From: Xenorhabdus indica
Lineage (GTDB): Bacteria > Pseudomonadota > Gammaproteobacteria > Enterobacterales > Enterobacteriaceae
DNA: 64,000 nucleotides
Reading direction: 5' to 3'
Assembly (NCBI RefSeq): GCF_014467235.1
Contig: NZ_NKHP01000003.1
Coordinates: 214,205-278,204 of the forward strand
Part shown: one piece after another, positions 1-9,381 of the stretch
How the letters are laid out: each line of letters starts with the position of its first letter
Numbering within the stretch: position 1 is the stretch's first letter
Translations under genes and position numbers: made by a program
Notes under the pieces: model-generated
What the model was told of the DNA's origin: nothing
Seen by the model: the letters and a program-made list of their open reading frames with translations, nothing else
Databases searched by the model: none

Positions 1-429
1 TGTGACCCCAACAAGCCTCGAGGAGGTTTATCATTTGCAGGAACCTTCGGTAAGATTCAGGAAGATTTTATCTTACAACCCCATCTGGAATATTTGCTTA
101 TCAACTTAGATGTTGAAAAGATGCAGAAAAAAAAGGATGAAATCTATATTGGAAAAACATATGGCAACTATCATGTGAGCCATAGTTATAGTACTTTCAG
201 TAAAAATTGCGCCACAATAGTTGCCAGAATATTAAAAGCAGGTGGTGTGGAAAGTTTATTAAACCCAATTCAGAGAATAGGATATGGAAAAAACATTTAT
301 TGGACTCCGAAAGACATTGCACAACTATGTAATGAGTTGAGAAATAACGATCTTGCGGTCAAAATACGAGGACTGGATTGCCCTGATAAATCTGAATTAC
401 CAATTAGAACGATGATGGGATTCAGATAA
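1..429 (+). CDS. 3' part of unrecognised protein with NC-containing motif
   Basis: The reading frame is open from the first base of the window to a TAA at 427-429, so this is the C-terminal 142 residues of a longer protein; the in-frame TTG at 94 has no reason to be the true start. A notable stretch is HSYSTFSKNCATIVARIL, followed by AGG and later YWTPKDIAQL. An Asn-Cys pair opening a helix, with a His about 11 residues before it, resembles the catalytic centre of permuted papain/NlpC-P60/LRAT-like enzymes, which occur in toxins and secreted effectors. That assignment is inference only. The next gene, rarD, is an unrelated housekeeping gene 300 bp away. Partial gene, function unknown. Confidence 0.6.
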   Translation, partial: CDPNKPRGGLSFAGTFGKIQEDFILQPHLEYLLINLDVEKMQKKKDEIYIGKTYGNYHVSHSYSTFSKNCATIVARILKAGGVESLLNPIQRIGYGKNIYWTPKDIAQLCNELRNNDLAVKIRGLDCPDKSELPIRTMMGFR

Positions 430-731
430 TTTGATGATGTAAATGTGTAAACTTCACTTACCAGCTTAGAACATTTTTATATCCTATCTGACGTCCAAAT
501 TATTTATGTAATAAACACATCACCAGGCTAAATGCAGGATATTATTTTAAAAACAAACACCGATATAGCATATAAAACCAACAATGCAGGCGGAAAGTTT
601 TTCTTTCTTATTTACGTCATTAATTTCTTGTAAATTACTTAACCCAGTGACACATTGTACGGCTCTATGGGCTAACATCTAACAAGCTCTTCTCATTTTT
701 TCTGAACACTCTCTGAACATTCAAGGATATT
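430..731. other. Non-coding stretch upstream of rarD
   Basis: About 300 bp of AT-rich sequence with stops in all frames and no RNA gene that I recognise. It should hold the rarD promoter, but I could not pick out a convincing -35/-10 pair. A short direct repeat (CTGAACA) occurs twice shortly before the rarD ribosome-binding site AAGGAT. Confidence 0.4.
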
Positions 732-1622
732 ATGAACAAACCACAGACAGCCAAAGGTATCCTGTATGCCTTAGGTGCCTACCTGATTTGGGGGTTAGCT
801 CCTATCTACTTCAAAAGCATACAATATGTTCCCCCCGATGAAATCGTATCGCACCGTGTTATATGGTCTGTATTTTTTATGGTGCTGATGTTAACCGTAA
901 CTCGTCACTGGCGTCAGGCCTGGGTCGTTGTCCGTCAACCCAATATCTTGCTACTGTTAGGTTTTACTGCCTTCACGATTACCAGTAACTGGCTGACTTA
1001 TATCTGGGCCGTCAATAATAACCATCTCATTGAAGCAAGTCTGGGGTATTTCATTAACCCTTTGGTGAGTGTGTTACTTGGTATGCTATTCCTCGGTGAG
1101 CGGTTCCGGCGTATGCAGTGGGTTGCCGTGGCTTTAGCCTTTACAGGCGTACTCATTCAAGTCGTGCAGTTTGGCTCTGTACCTGTGATTGGCCTGTACT
1201 TAGCGACAACATTTGCCGTCTACAGTTTGATCCGCAAAAAGCTAGGGGTGGATGCACAAACAGGCATGTTAATTGAGACAGTCTGGGTATTTCCTGTCGC
1301 GCTGAGTTACCTGCTGTTCTTCACCGACAGCCCGACCAGCAATATGTTGGATAATACCTATTCCTTGAATCTGATGCTGATTGCCGCCGGTATTATTACG
1401 ACGGTGCCACTGTTGCTTTTTACCGCAGCGGCGGCACATCTACGTTTGTCCACGCTAGGATTCTTTCAGTATCTTGGTCCAACCATAATGTTCTTGTTAG
1501 CAACACTGGTTTATGGTGAGAAGATTGGGCCAGATCGTTTGATCACTTTTGGTTTTATCTGGGCTGCATTGATTCTATTTACGCTGGATGCGCTTTATAC
1601 GCAACGTCGTTTGCGGAAGTAG
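732..1622 (+). CDS. rarD: RarD, EamA-family inner-membrane permease
   Basis: A 296-residue, highly hydrophobic protein with about ten predicted membrane segments arranged as two EamA repeats, the size and layout of E. coli RarD. It opens with MNKPQTAKGILYALGAYLIW, typical of the family. RarD is a drug/metabolite-superfamily transporter named from a chloramphenicol-sensitivity phenotype; its natural substrate is not established. The ATG is preceded by AAGGAT at good spacing. In E. coli rarD lies next to yigI; here yigI is some 40 kb away on the other side of a large block, which points to rearrangement. A terminator follows 24 bp after the stop. Confidence 0.9.
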   Translation: MNKPQTAKGILYALGAYLIWGLAPIYFKSIQYVPPDEIVSHRVIWSVFFMVLMLTVTRHWRQAWVVVRQPNILLLLGFTAFTITSNWLTYIWAVNNNHLIEASLGYFINPLVSVLLGMLFLGERFRRMQWVAVALAFTGVLIQVVQFGSVPVIGLYLATTFAVYSLIRKKLGVDAQTGMLIETVWVFPVALSYLLFFTDSPTSNMLDNTYSLNLMLIAAGIITTVPLLLFTAAAAHLRLSTLGFFQYLGPTIMFLLATLVYGEKIGPDRLITFGFIWAALILFTLDALYTQRRLRK

Positions 1623-1645
1623 TCCATTATCTTCAATCATTTTAG

Positions 1646-1686
1646 AACTGACCCAATACCTTATCGAAAATTCGGGTCAGTTTTTT
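1646..1686 (+). terminator. Rho-independent terminator of rarD
   Basis: A 9-bp stem (AACTGACCC / GGGTCAGTT) separated by a 19-base loop and followed by TTTTTT. It lies between the converging rarD and vapC genes and is oriented to stop rarD transcription. Confidence 0.75.
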
Positions 1687-1705
1687 GATTAATTTATCCA
1701 CAATT

Positions 1706-2131
1706 TTATTGATATATTTCAGTCCAATCTTCTAATGGCAATCCAATTACACGCGAAAATTCACGGGTATTATTTGTGACTAATATAGCTCCCACAGACA
1801 GGGCGTGCCCTGCAATGGCGGTATCATTATGTCCGATTGATGTGCCCGCAGAAGTCAAAGCAACTTTTACTTTTGTTGTTGCGTCCACCGCAGATTTATC
1901 CCACGGTAAGATCCCATCCAAACGTTTACAAAATTCGTCCACTAATACACCATGTTTCGGAGAAGCTTTTTTCCCAATTGCCCCGAAACGTATTTCCGAA
2001 TAAGTAATAGCAGATACCACAATTGGATAGTTATTCATTACACATTTCTGTAATTGGTTTATCACCGCAATAGGCTGCTCACGCATAATGAATGAACAAA
2101 TGTTAGTATCCAACATGTAAAGCTTTTTCAT
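1706..2131 (-). CDS. vapC: VapC-type PIN-domain toxin ribonuclease
   Basis: A 141-residue PIN-domain protein. The N-terminal LYMLDTNICSFIMRE carries the first catalytic aspartate, YSEIRFGA the conserved glutamate, and GHNDTAIAGHA plus LVTNNTREFSRV the further acidic/Asn residues typical of VapC/VagD endoribonucleases that cleave tRNA or rRNA. It overlaps the end of the upstream antitoxin by 4 bases (ATGA), the usual translationally coupled toxin-antitoxin layout. The sequence appears full length with all acidic residues present, so the toxin is probably functional. The pair occupies the place of yigF/yigG in E. coli, consistent with acquisition as an accessory module. Confidence 0.9.
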   Translation of the reverse strand: MKKLYMLDTNICSFIMREQPIAVINQLQKCVMNNYPIVVSAITYSEIRFGAIGKKASPKHGVLVDEFCKRLDGILPWDKSAVDATTKVKVALTSAGTSIGHNDTAIAGHALSVGAILVTNNTREFSRVIGLPLEDWTEIYQ

Positions 2132-2355
2132 AACGTAAAACGTCCTTCCTCAATAATATCCGGTCGTTCAGATAGAAAATCTTCGTCCGCCTTATCCTCT
2201 GATAAAAATGAATGCCAGCTAGGTTTTACTGGGCGTAATATAATGGTCTCTCCTTCTCGGATAATTTCCAATTCATTAACGCCCTCAAAATCCAGATCTT
2301 TAGGTAAACGGATAGCACGATTATTACCATTTTTAAAAACAGCCACAGTTCTCAT
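2128..2355 (-). CDS. vapB: VapB/VagC-type antitoxin (AbrB-like)
   Basis: A 75-residue protein beginning MRTVAVFKNGNNRAIRLPKD, a swapped-hairpin AbrB/SpoVT DNA-binding domain, followed by an acidic tail (LSEDKADEDFLSERPDII) that should wrap the toxin. I chose the ATG at 2355 because it has AGGAGA just upstream and matches the family start; an in-frame upstream ATG would add 17 unrelated residues and read through the operator palindrome. It is the first gene of the vapBC pair and is expected to repress its own promoter. Confidence 0.88.
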   Translation of the reverse strand: MRTVAVFKNGNNRAIRLPKDLDFEGVNELEIIREGETIILRPVKPSWHSFLSEDKADEDFLSERPDIIEEGRFTL

Positions 2356-2376
2356 ATGAAATCTCCTACACTGGAA

Positions 2377-2397
2377 AACATATGCATAGCATATGTT
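2377..2397. promoter_or_regulatory. Palindromic operator upstream of vapBC
   Basis: A perfect inverted repeat, AACATATG-CATAG-CATATGTT (8-bp arms, 5-bp spacer), 21 bp upstream of the vapB start. Its position fits the site where a VapBC complex autorepresses its own operon; that role is inferred. Confidence 0.6.
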
Positions 2398-2562
2398 AAC
2401 AATCAAAGCAGGTCAATATACGAACAAATGCGAGTACGAGAATATACTTTTTCAGGTTGTAGTATAACGAGAGACAGCCCCCAGAAATATAGCTGACTAT
2501 GTAACTGGAGGGTCTTTAGAAATAGCCAGCAAAGCGGCTATAAAGCATGGAGATCGGAATGA

Positions 2563-3513
2563 TTACAGCCAGTTCTTTCGCTTAAAGTAGAGGTAAGGTG
2601 CCAATCCTGCGGCAATCATCAACCCAATGGCCGCAGGGTAGCCGAATGTCCAATTCAGCTCCGGCATAAATTTGAAGTTCATTCCATAGCTGGAAGCCAC
2701 CAGCGTTGGCGGCAGAAATACCACGGAAACAACGGAGAAGATTTTGATAATCCGGCTCTGTTCGATGTTGATAAAACCCATCGCCGCCTGCATCAGGAAG
2801 TTAACTTTCTGGAATAAGGATTCGTTATGTGGCAACAAGGATTCGATATCCCGCAGGATCTCACGTGCCTGTTCTAACTGGTTGGCAGGCAAACGGGCAC
2901 GGCGCACAAGAAAGTTCAGGGCACGCTGACTATCCATTAAACAAAGGCGCACTTTCCAGCCAATATCTTCCTGCTCAGCAAGATTCGATAGAGCGGAATC
3001 GAATTCATCCCCTTGTTTACCGTTCATAATCACCCGGCTCAGGGATTCCAGTACGCTATAGATATTTTCAATCACATCTGCCAACTGTTCGATCTTGGTT
3101 TCGAACAAATCCATCAGCAGCTCATAGGCATTCCCATCAACCATCGTCTGGTTACGGGCGCGCATTCGGTATAATCGAAATGCAGGGAGTTCACGCTCAC
3201 GCAATGTGTAGAGACGACCGTCACGAATGGTAAAGGCGACTGTCGAGTTGCCAGCATGGTCTTCAGCGTCTTCAAAATAGAAGAATGAGTGGACGTGCAT
3301 ACCATCTTCATCTTCAAAAAAACGGGCCGAAGCCTCGATATCATCCAATTCAGTGCGGGTCGCCAGAGCTTGTCCTAATTCGTTCTGGACTCGGAGCCGA
3401 TCATTATCTCCCAGTCCAACCAAATCTACCCACATCGAGTCGGATAACTTATCACCTTCTTCAAGTTCGAGACGGAGCAGGCGATTATTCTCTAATTTAA
3501 ATGCGTTCAGCAT
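2563..3513 (-). CDS. corA: CorA magnesium/cobalt transport channel
   Basis: A 316-residue CorA-family protein, the same length as the E. coli one. The long N-terminal cytoplasmic part is rich in acidic and helical sequence. Two C-terminal membrane helices include the family signature YGMN (GMN at about residues 277-279) at the mouth of the pore, and the protein ends with a basic KRKNWL tail. It is the main constitutive Mg2+ influx channel, acting as an inner-membrane pentamer. It lies downstream of uvrD on the same strand but has its own promoter in the 91-bp gap. Confidence 0.96.
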   Translation of the reverse strand: MLNAFKLENNRLLRLELEEGDKLSDSMWVDLVGLGDNDRLRVQNELGQALATRTELDDIEASARFFEDEDGMHVHSFFYFEDAEDHAGNSTVAFTIRDGRLYTLRERELPAFRLYRMRARNQTMVDGNAYELLMDLFETKIEQLADVIENIYSVLESLSRVIMNGKQGDEFDSALSNLAEQEDIGWKVRLCLMDSQRALNFLVRRARLPANQLEQAREILRDIESLLPHNESLFQKVNFLMQAAMGFINIEQSRIIKIFSVVSVVFLPPTLVASSYGMNFKFMPELNWTFGYPAAIGLMIAAGLAPYLYFKRKNWL

Positions 3514-3559
3514 GTACCATAAGTCTCCTTATACTCCCTACGTTTATCGTAAGGCGCGA

Positions 3560-3589
3560 ATGTTACGCTTAGAAGAAAAAGCCTGTCAA
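3560..3589 (-). promoter_or_regulatory. Probable corA promoter
   Basis: Reading toward corA, TTGACA (3584-3589) is followed after 18 bp by TAACAT (3560-3565). This perfect -35 and good -10 lie in the uvrD-corA gap about 50 bp before the corA start. The leader is short, about 40 nucleotides. Confidence 0.6.
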
Positions 3590-3604
3590 CATTCGACCGG
3601 ATTA

Positions 3605-5770
3605 TTATTGGCCGGTTTCAAGCCTGGCATAAGCAGCCACCAGCCACTTGATGCCTTCACCCTGAAACGCGATTTGCAAACGGCAATGTTCCCCACTGCC
3701 TTCAATATTGATAATTGTCCCCTCACCAAATTTAGGATGGCGGACACGTTGTCCCAGGGCATAACCGCTATCATTAGTGCTGATCGGTGTTCCCAGTCGT
3801 TTATGATTCACCGGACGGGACACTGTTGCCCGCAGACGCACCTCAGTGACACATTCTTCCGGTAACTCCCCGATAAAACGAGACGGGCGATGATACACTT
3901 CTTTCCCATACAGGCGACGACTTTCGGCATAGGTCAGGGTCAGTTTTTCCATCGCCCTTGTCACCCCCACATAAGCCAGCCGGCGCTCTTCTTCCAAACG
4001 CCCCCCTTCCTCAATGGACATTTGGCTTGGGAACATCCCCTCTTCCATACCGACAATAAAAACTTGCGGGAATTCCAACCCTTTCGCCGCATGCAGAGTC
4101 ATCAACTGGGCAGAATCCTGATAGGCATCGGCCTGCCCTTCACCCGCTTCAAGCGCAGCATGAGATAAGAAAGCCTGCAATGGCATCAAATCTTCGTCTT
4201 CATCCTGATAGCTGAATTGGCGGGTCGCCGTGACTAATTCCTCAAGGTTTTCGATACGCGCCTGCGCTTTTTCGCCTTTTTCCTGCTGATACATCGCCCA
4301 CAAGCCAGAATCACGGATAATCCGATCCGTCTGTATATGGAGTGGCATCTCTTGTGTTTCAGTTTCTAGTGCATCAATTAACTCAATAAAACGCTGTAAG
4401 GCAGATGCGGCCCGCCCTGCCAGCACTTTTTCCTGGATCAGCATCAGACTGCTTTCCCACAGTGTTTTCTGTTGATCTCGCGCCATCTGACGCACAACAT
4501 CTAATGTTCTGTCTCCAATTCCCCGCGTAGGTGTATTGACCACGCGTTCAAAGGCAGAATCATCATTACGGTTTGCGACCAGACGCAGATAAGATAAAGC
4601 GTCTTTGATTTCCTGACGTTCAAAGAAGCGTTGGCCGCCATAAATACGGTAAGGTATGGAAGCCTGCAACAAGGCTTCTTCCAATACGCGGGACTGGGCA
4701 TTACTGCGGTACAGGATCGCACACTCTTTTAATGCTCCGCCATTGTCCAGCCAATGCTTGATGCGGCTAACAACATAACGTGCTTCATCCAATTCATTAA
4801 AAGCAGAGTAAAGTGAGATCGGTTCTCCTTCGCTGCCTTCTGTCCATAAGTTTTTGCCCAACCGGTCATTGTTATGAGCAATCAGGGCATTAGCTGCCTT
4901 AAGGATATTGCTGGTGGAACGGTAATTCTGTTCCAGACGAATCGTCTTCGCAGCCGGGAAATCTTTGAGGAAACGCTGAATGTTTTCTACTTGCGCTCCC
5001 CGCCAACCGTAAATAGATTGATCATCGTCCCCGACAATCATCACCTTACCGGAATCGCCGGCTAACAAGCGGATCCAAGCATATTGAATGCTGTTGGTAT
5101 CCTGAAACTCATCTACCAAAATATTAGTAAAACGATCACGATAATGTTGCAATATTTGCGGTTTGTTCAACCACAGTTCATGAGCACGCAACAATAACTC
5201 AGCAAAATCCACCAATCCGGCACGATCACAAGCTTCCTGATAGGCCTGATAAATTCTCAGCCATGTTGCTTCCACCGGATTGCCGTAACTTTCAATATGC
5301 TGAGGGCGTAATCCTTCATCTTTTTTGCCGTTGATGTACCACATACCCTGACGTGCAGGCCACTGTTTGTCATCCAGATTCATCGCCTTGACGATACGTT
5401 TAATCAGACGGTGCTGATCTTCACTGTCCAGGATCTGGAAATCCTGCGGTAAGTTGGCATCAAGATGATGGGCACGCAGTAAACGATGAGCCAGACTATG
5501 AAATGTTCCAATCCACATGCCCCCCTGACTAGTACCAATCAGATTTTCAATGCGGTGGCGCATCTCTGCTGCTGCTTTATTGGTAAATGTTACTGCCATA
5601 ACAGAGAAAGGTGAGGCATGTTCAACTGACAGTAACCAGGCGATACGGTGCACCAATACGCGAGTCTTACCGCTGCCAGCACCTGCCAGTACCAGCATAT
5701 TGGTACGGGGTACAGCAACAGCTTCACGTTGTTTATCATTCAAGCTTTCGAGCAGATAAGAGACGTCCAT
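3605..5770 (-). CDS. uvrD: UvrD, DNA helicase II
   Basis: A 721-residue superfamily-1A helicase. Walker A is AGAGSGKT at residues 29-36, Walker B is VDEFQDTN at about 219-226, followed by [12 protein letters not shown] (motif III) and VTRAMEKL (motif VI); the C-terminal tail ends in a Tudor-like domain. It unwinds 3' to 5' in nucleotide excision repair and methyl-directed mismatch repair and displaces RNA polymerase at lesions. The start chosen (MDVSYLLESLNDKQREAV) matches E. coli UvrD; an ATG three codons upstream is less likely. A LexA box lies 35 bp before the start. Downstream is corA, as in E. coli. Confidence 0.97.
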   Translation of the reverse strand: MDVSYLLESLNDKQREAVAVPRTNMLVLAGAGSGKTRVLVHRIAWLLSVEHASPFSVMAVTFTNKAAAEMRHRIENLIGTSQGGMWIGTFHSLAHRLLRAHHLDANLPQDFQILDSEDQHRLIKRIVKAMNLDDKQWPARQGMWYINGKKDEGLRPQHIESYGNPVEATWLRIYQAYQEACDRAGLVDFAELLLRAHELWLNKPQILQHYRDRFTNILVDEFQDTNSIQYAWIRLLAGDSGKVMIVGDDDQSIYGWRGAQVENIQRFLKDFPAAKTIRLEQNYRSTSNILKAANALIAHNNDRLGKNLWTEGSEGEPISLYSAFNELDEARYVVSRIKHWLDNGGALKECAILYRSNAQSRVLEEALLQASIPYRIYGGQRFFERQEIKDALSYLRLVANRNDDSAFERVVNTPTRGIGDRTLDVVRQMARDQQKTLWESSLMLIQEKVLAGRAASALQRFIELIDALETETQEMPLHIQTDRIIRDSGLWAMYQQEKGEKAQARIENLEELVTATRQFSYQDEDEDLMPLQAFLSHAALEAGEGQADAYQDSAQLMTLHAAKGLEFPQVFIVGMEEGMFPSQMSIEEGGRLEEERRLAYVGVTRAMEKLTLTYAESRRLYGKEVYHRPSRFIGELPEECVTEVRLRATVSRPVNHKRLGTPISTNDSGYALGQRVRHPKFGEGTIINIEGSGEHCRLQIAFQGEGIKWLVAAYARLETGQ

Positions 5771-5804
5771 AATTACCATCAGTTGTTAACAATGACTTTT
5801 GTCA

Positions 5805-5820
5805 CTGTTTTTTTATACAG
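5805..5820 (-). promoter_or_regulatory. LexA (SOS) box of uvrD
   Basis: The 16-bp sequence CTGTATAAAAAAACAG (read toward uvrD) fits the consensus CTG-TN8A-CAG exactly and lies 35 bp upstream of the uvrD ATG. uvrD is an SOS gene in E. coli, so damage-inducible control is expected here. Confidence 0.85.
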
Positions 5821-5835
5821 AATTACAGTCTGAAA

Positions 5836-6552
5836 TTATATCAGTGCGATCAAAGAATCCAAGTCAGAAATCTCAATATGTGGAACCCGCCGCCCTTCAG
5901 GCTTTTGCATCAGATTTTTATTTTCAACATTCATCCAACAAGCCTGCATACCGCTGCAAAGGGCTCCTTCGACATCGGTCTTCAAATTATCACCAACATG
6001 CAGAATTTGATTTGCTGGCAGCCCCAATTGTTTAGCCGCCAGATGATACATGTCTGGACATGGCTTGGAACGTCCATCCACTCCTGCTTTAAGAACAAAT
6101 TTAAAATAACGGGCAAGACCACATTCAGCAGGTTCAACATTCCCATTGGTGATCGCCACCAGCGGCATCTTTTCTGCCAGCACCGATAAAGTGTTATGTG
6201 TCGATTCTGGTATGATGATCTGATTACGCCAATAGGTGAAACAAGACATAATCTCATCCGCGCCACGTATGGCTGCCTCACGGTTAAAACCGTGGTAGCT
6301 GAACATCAGTTCTGCGGAATGCCGTCGCCATGCTGTCAGATCATGGTAAATTTCTGGTTCCATCTCAAGAACAGCCTGACGGTATACATGCAGATCTTCG
6401 CTGTCAAAATGGCTGAATTTGGCATCGTACTGCCTGATAAAACACAATACTTCTTTTTCGGTTTTATCGATGACTGGATGATTATCGTAAAGTGTATCAT
6501 CCAGATCGAATGTCATCGCAGCAAATGGCGCGAGAGGCCGATAAAAACGCAT
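5836..6552 (-). CDS. yigB: YigB, HAD-superfamily FMN/riboflavin-pathway phosphatase
   Basis: A 238-residue HAD phosphatase starting MRFYRPL as in E. coli YigB. Motif I is FDLDDTLYD (nucleophile Asp16, Asp18), motif II the Thr in VAITNGN, then a Lys near residue 160 and a motif III GDNLKTDVEGA. E. coli YigB dephosphorylates 5-amino-6-(5-phospho-ribitylamino)uracil in riboflavin synthesis and also FMN. The start overlaps the end of xerC by one base, so it is the last gene of the lptM-dapF-yigA-xerC-yigB operon. Confidence 0.93.
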   Translation of the reverse strand: MRFYRPLAPFAAMTFDLDDTLYDNHPVIDKTEKEVLCFIRQYDAKFSHFDSEDLHVYRQAVLEMEPEIYHDLTAWRRHSAELMFSYHGFNREAAIRGADEIMSCFTYWRNQIIIPESTHNTLSVLAEKMPLVAITNGNVEPAECGLARYFKFVLKAGVDGRSKPCPDMYHLAAKQLGLPANQILHVGDNLKTDVEGALCSGMQACWMNVENKNLMQKPEGRRVPHIEISDLDSLIALI

Positions 6553-7466
6553 TATGATTTCCCTCTTTTTGCTCTAGGGTGAGCCACATCATAAACTTTG
6601 GATAAGTGTTGAAAATCCAGATGGGTGTAGACCTGGGTAGACGATAAACTTGTATGGCCTAACAATTCTTGCACAGCCCGGAGATCACCACTGGATTCCA
6701 GAATATGTGTAGCAAACGAATGGCGCAGTTTATGGGGATGAATATGATTGTTTATCCCCTGCCGAATCCCCCACTGCTCAAATCGTTTTTGTACATTGCG
6801 GGTTGAGATCCGTTTCCCGCTTCGGGTGGAAATGAAAACAGCATTACCTTCCGGTTCAAATAGTTCCCGCATTTCCAGCCAACGTTGCAGCCATTGCAAT
6901 GCAATTCTCCCGACCGGAACTTTACGTTCTTTACTGCCTTTACCCTGCACCCAAATGTCACCATTTTTCAAATCCAGATGCTGGCAATCCAGGCCAACCA
7001 GCTCAGATAGGCGTAAGCCCACACCATACATGACTTCCATCATTGTTCTGTCACGCACAGACAGAGGATCATTCAGGTTAATATTGAGTAGTTGGTTAGC
7101 TTCGTCCACATCTATGTTTTTGGGTAAATGGTGCTTTTTGCGTGGTGTACTGACAATTTTAGCAGGATTAGCTTCTATTTTTTCCTGTGTCACCATCCAA
7201 TCCAGAAAACTACGCAAGGAAGAAAGACGCAGTGCAAGGCTGGCAGACTGTAACCCAACCCGACGGCTACGGGTAGCGAACATTCTGACTTTAGTCGCAT
7301 CAAGCGATTGCCACTCTGTTACCCCCATTTCCAGTGACATTTCTGCCAATACCGTGAGATGACGACGATAATTGGTTATTGTCATCAGACTTAGACGACG
7401 CTCAACTCGCAGATGGTGCAAAAAGGCTTCTACTGGCTCAAGGAGTAAATCGATTGGCTGGTTCAT
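6552..7466 (-). CDS. xerC: XerC tyrosine recombinase
   Basis: A 304-residue recombinase with an N-terminal SAM-like DNA-binding domain (about 1-100) and a catalytic domain holding the RKHRHY set: Arg in [11 protein letters not shown], Lys in the beta hairpin near [15 protein letters not shown] (His and Arg near 245-248), [14 protein letters not shown] (His near 271, nucleophile Tyr near 280). With XerD it resolves chromosome dimers at dif under FtsK control. It overlaps yigA by four bases upstream and yigB by one base downstream. Confidence 0.96.
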   Translation of the reverse strand: MNQPIDLLLEPVEAFLHHLRVERRLSLMTITNYRRHLTVLAEMSLEMGVTEWQSLDATKVRMFATRSRRVGLQSASLALRLSSLRSFLDWMVTQEKIEANPAKIVSTPRKKHHLPKNIDVDEANQLLNINLNDPLSVRDRTMMEVMYGVGLRLSELVGLDCQHLDLKNGDIWVQGKGSKERKVPVGRIALQWLQRWLEMRELFEPEGNAVFISTRSGKRISTRNVQKRFEQWGIRQGINNHIHPHKLRHSFATHILESSGDLRAVQELLGHTSLSSTQVYTHLDFQHLSKVYDVAHPRAKRGKS

Positions 7467-8182
7467 ACTCGTTTAATCCAACGGGACAATAACCTTGGCA
7501 GCAGTTTCACTAACTGATCTAACAGGTCAGTTCCCATTCCTTCGTGATAGTGTCGTTTATCATGGCTATTGAAGATCACCATGCCCAACTCTCCTTGTCC
7601 TCCTAAAAGAGACACAGCCACTGAGCCGACATGACGAGCCTGAGGCATCAACAATAAAATTTCCGGGCCGTGTAACATACCAAGATAATGGTTATTGTCA
7701 CCGAATCGTTGGATCCGAATTGGCTCAAAAGCATTGCGGGATATCGCTAAATCCGGCGCATTCAATGGGGCACCAAGAAACCACTTGTCAGAAAACAACC
7801 GGATATAACAGTTGCTCAGACCCAGTGTTTTTGACCATGAGCTTAAACGGGAAAGAAAATCCTGCAAACTTTCGACAGCAGAAAGTTCAGTAAGCAATTG
7901 CAACAAGCGATTAAACAATATTTCATTTTGTTTTGCCTGTTCCACCAGATGTATCAAGTCTTCTTCCAGGTAGCGGATTCGTTTTCTTTGACGGTTCATA
8001 TGCCATTCCATCAGAGAAACACACTCACGTACTGGATGAGGAACCTCTATCCTATCGACCGCATTAGCATTGCGGATAAAAAAATTGGGGTTATTCAGCA
8101 GATAATCCACCACGATCTGATCATCCAATTCATTTTCGGTGTGCAATGGTTTGTTTTCTTTACCCATTTTCCAATGCCCCAT
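7463..8182 (-). CDS. yigA: YigA, DUF484 protein
   Basis: A 239-residue member of the DUF484 family, recognised by [41 protein letters not shown], a short coiled coil ([17 protein letters not shown]) and a GAF-like C-terminal half with [17 protein letters not shown]. Its molecular function is unknown; the conserved placement between dapF and xerC is a hallmark. The start is uncertain: an alternative ATG five codons later (MGKENK) is possible. It overlaps xerC by four bases. Confidence 0.88.
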   Translation of the reverse strand: MGHWKMGKENKPLHTENELDDQIVVDYLLNNPNFFIRNANAVDRIEVPHPVRECVSLMEWHMNRQRKRIRYLEEDLIHLVEQAKQNEILFNRLLQLLTELSAVESLQDFLSRLSSWSKTLGLSNCYIRLFSDKWFLGAPLNAPDLAISRNAFEPIRIQRFGDNNHYLGMLHGPEILLLMPQARHVGSVAVSLLGGQGELGMVIFNSHDKRHYHEGMGTDLLDQLVKLLPRLLSRWIKRV

Positions 8183-8230
8183 ATTTCAAAAATAACTCCT
8201 GCCACACGGAATCAATGACACATGAATCAA

Positions 8231-9055
8231 TTACACCTGAATTGTGCCGTCATAAACATGAGTTGCCGGCCCGGTCATATAAAGTGGCTGCCTTGGCCCA
8301 TCCCAACGAATATTCAGGGAACCGCCTGGCAAATCAACGCGAACCTGCTTATCTAATAGATTTTGCTGGATACCAACAGCAACAGCGGCACAAGCGCCAC
8401 TACCACATGCCCGCGTTTCTCCGGCACCTCGCTCAAAGACACGCAATCGGATATGGCTACGATTCACGACCTGCATAAAGCCAATATTCGCTCTCTCAGG
8501 AAAACGTTCATGGCGTTCTAAAATGGGGCCAAGCACCTCAACCTCTGCGGTGTCCACATTCTCAACCTGAATAACACAGTGAGGATTCCCCATTGAGACA
8601 ACACCACAGAGCACCGTACGATCCATGACCCTGATAATATAAGTTTTTTCTGCTTTGTTAGCGCGGAAAGGGACGGACTGTGGTTCAAAGACCGGCTCGC
8701 CCATATTGACACAGACCTGATCATCGTATGTCACGCTCAGCGTCATATGACCAGACCGTGTACTAACCTTAATCTCACGTTTATTCGTCAACCCTCTTAA
8801 ACGGACAAAACGAGCAAAACAACGAGCCCCATTACCACATTGAGAAACTTCACTGCCATCCGCATTAAAAATACGATAGTGAAAGTCTAGGTCAGGATCA
8901 TAGGGCGCTTCAACAACCAGCAGTTGATCAAACCCTACACCAGTATGTCTATTTGATAACCGGCAGATTAATTCCGGCGAAAAATAAACATTCTGGGTCA
9001 CTGCATCAACGACCATAAAATCATTGCCAAGACCATGCATTTTGGAGAATTGCAT
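8231..9055 (-). CDS. dapF: DapF, diaminopimelate epimerase
   Basis: A 274-residue epimerase with both catalytic cysteines: Cys73 in [10 protein letters not shown] and the second near residue 217 in RACGSGACA. It converts LL- to meso-diaminopimelate for lysine and peptidoglycan synthesis without a cofactor. The N-terminus [13 protein letters not shown] is typical. It is second in the lptM-dapF-yigA-xerC-yigB group, 48 bp before yigA. Confidence 0.97.
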   Translation of the reverse strand: MQFSKMHGLGNDFMVVDAVTQNVYFSPELICRLSNRHTGVGFDQLLVVEAPYDPDLDFHYRIFNADGSEVSQCGNGARCFARFVRLRGLTNKREIKVSTRSGHMTLSVTYDDQVCVNMGEPVFEPQSVPFRANKAEKTYIIRVMDRTVLCGVVSMGNPHCVIQVENVDTAEVEVLGPILERHERFPERANIGFMQVVNRSHIRLRVFERGAGETRACGSGACAAVAVGIQQNLLDKQVRVDLPGGSLNIRWDGPRQPLYMTGPATHVYDGTIQV

Positions 9056-9095
9056 ATACTACTCCAAGTGAAATTCCATCACCTGCTTACGCTTA

Positions 9096-9302
9096 TCAAG
9101 CATCCGCCGAGGTATTGTTTTTAATGATATCGTTTTTAGAGAGGTTATTTTGAGAAAAATTTCCCGTCGGCTGCGCCTTATTCAATGAAGTTTGAGGTGC
9201 AACAGACTCTGCTGGCGGGAAATAAAGAGGGCCTTTCAAGCCACAGCCCGCAATAGAGAGTAGTGTTATGATAGCAAGTGACCAACGGAATTGTTTGTTC
9301 AT
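9096..9302 (-). CDS. lptM: LptM (YifL) small outer-membrane lipoprotein
   Basis: A short protein of 68 residues starting MNKQFRWSLAIITLLSIAGC, a type II signal peptide with the lipobox SIAGC followed by GLKGPLYFPP, the hallmark of YifL/LptM. LptM assists assembly of the LptD/LptE lipopolysaccharide translocon. The ATG at 9302 was chosen because it gives a clean signal peptide; an upstream in-frame ATG would add ten residues. The C-terminal tail is low-complexity, rich in Asn and Lys. It is the first gene of the dapF operon and divergent from cyaY. Confidence 0.88.
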   Translation of the reverse strand: MNKQFRWSLAIITLLSIAGCGLKGPLYFPPAESVAPQTSLNKAQPTGNFSQNNLSKNDIIKNNTSADA

Positions 9303-9381
9303 CATGATTAATGCCTGTGATTCATACGCCAATACTCTCTATAATCGCAGTTAGGCCCTGAAAAGCAAATAGGAAATAAAT

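Noticed and set aside
3353..3865. 170-codon + strand frame over the corA start and uvrD end
   Set aside because: Antisense shadow of two well-supported genes with no independent signal.
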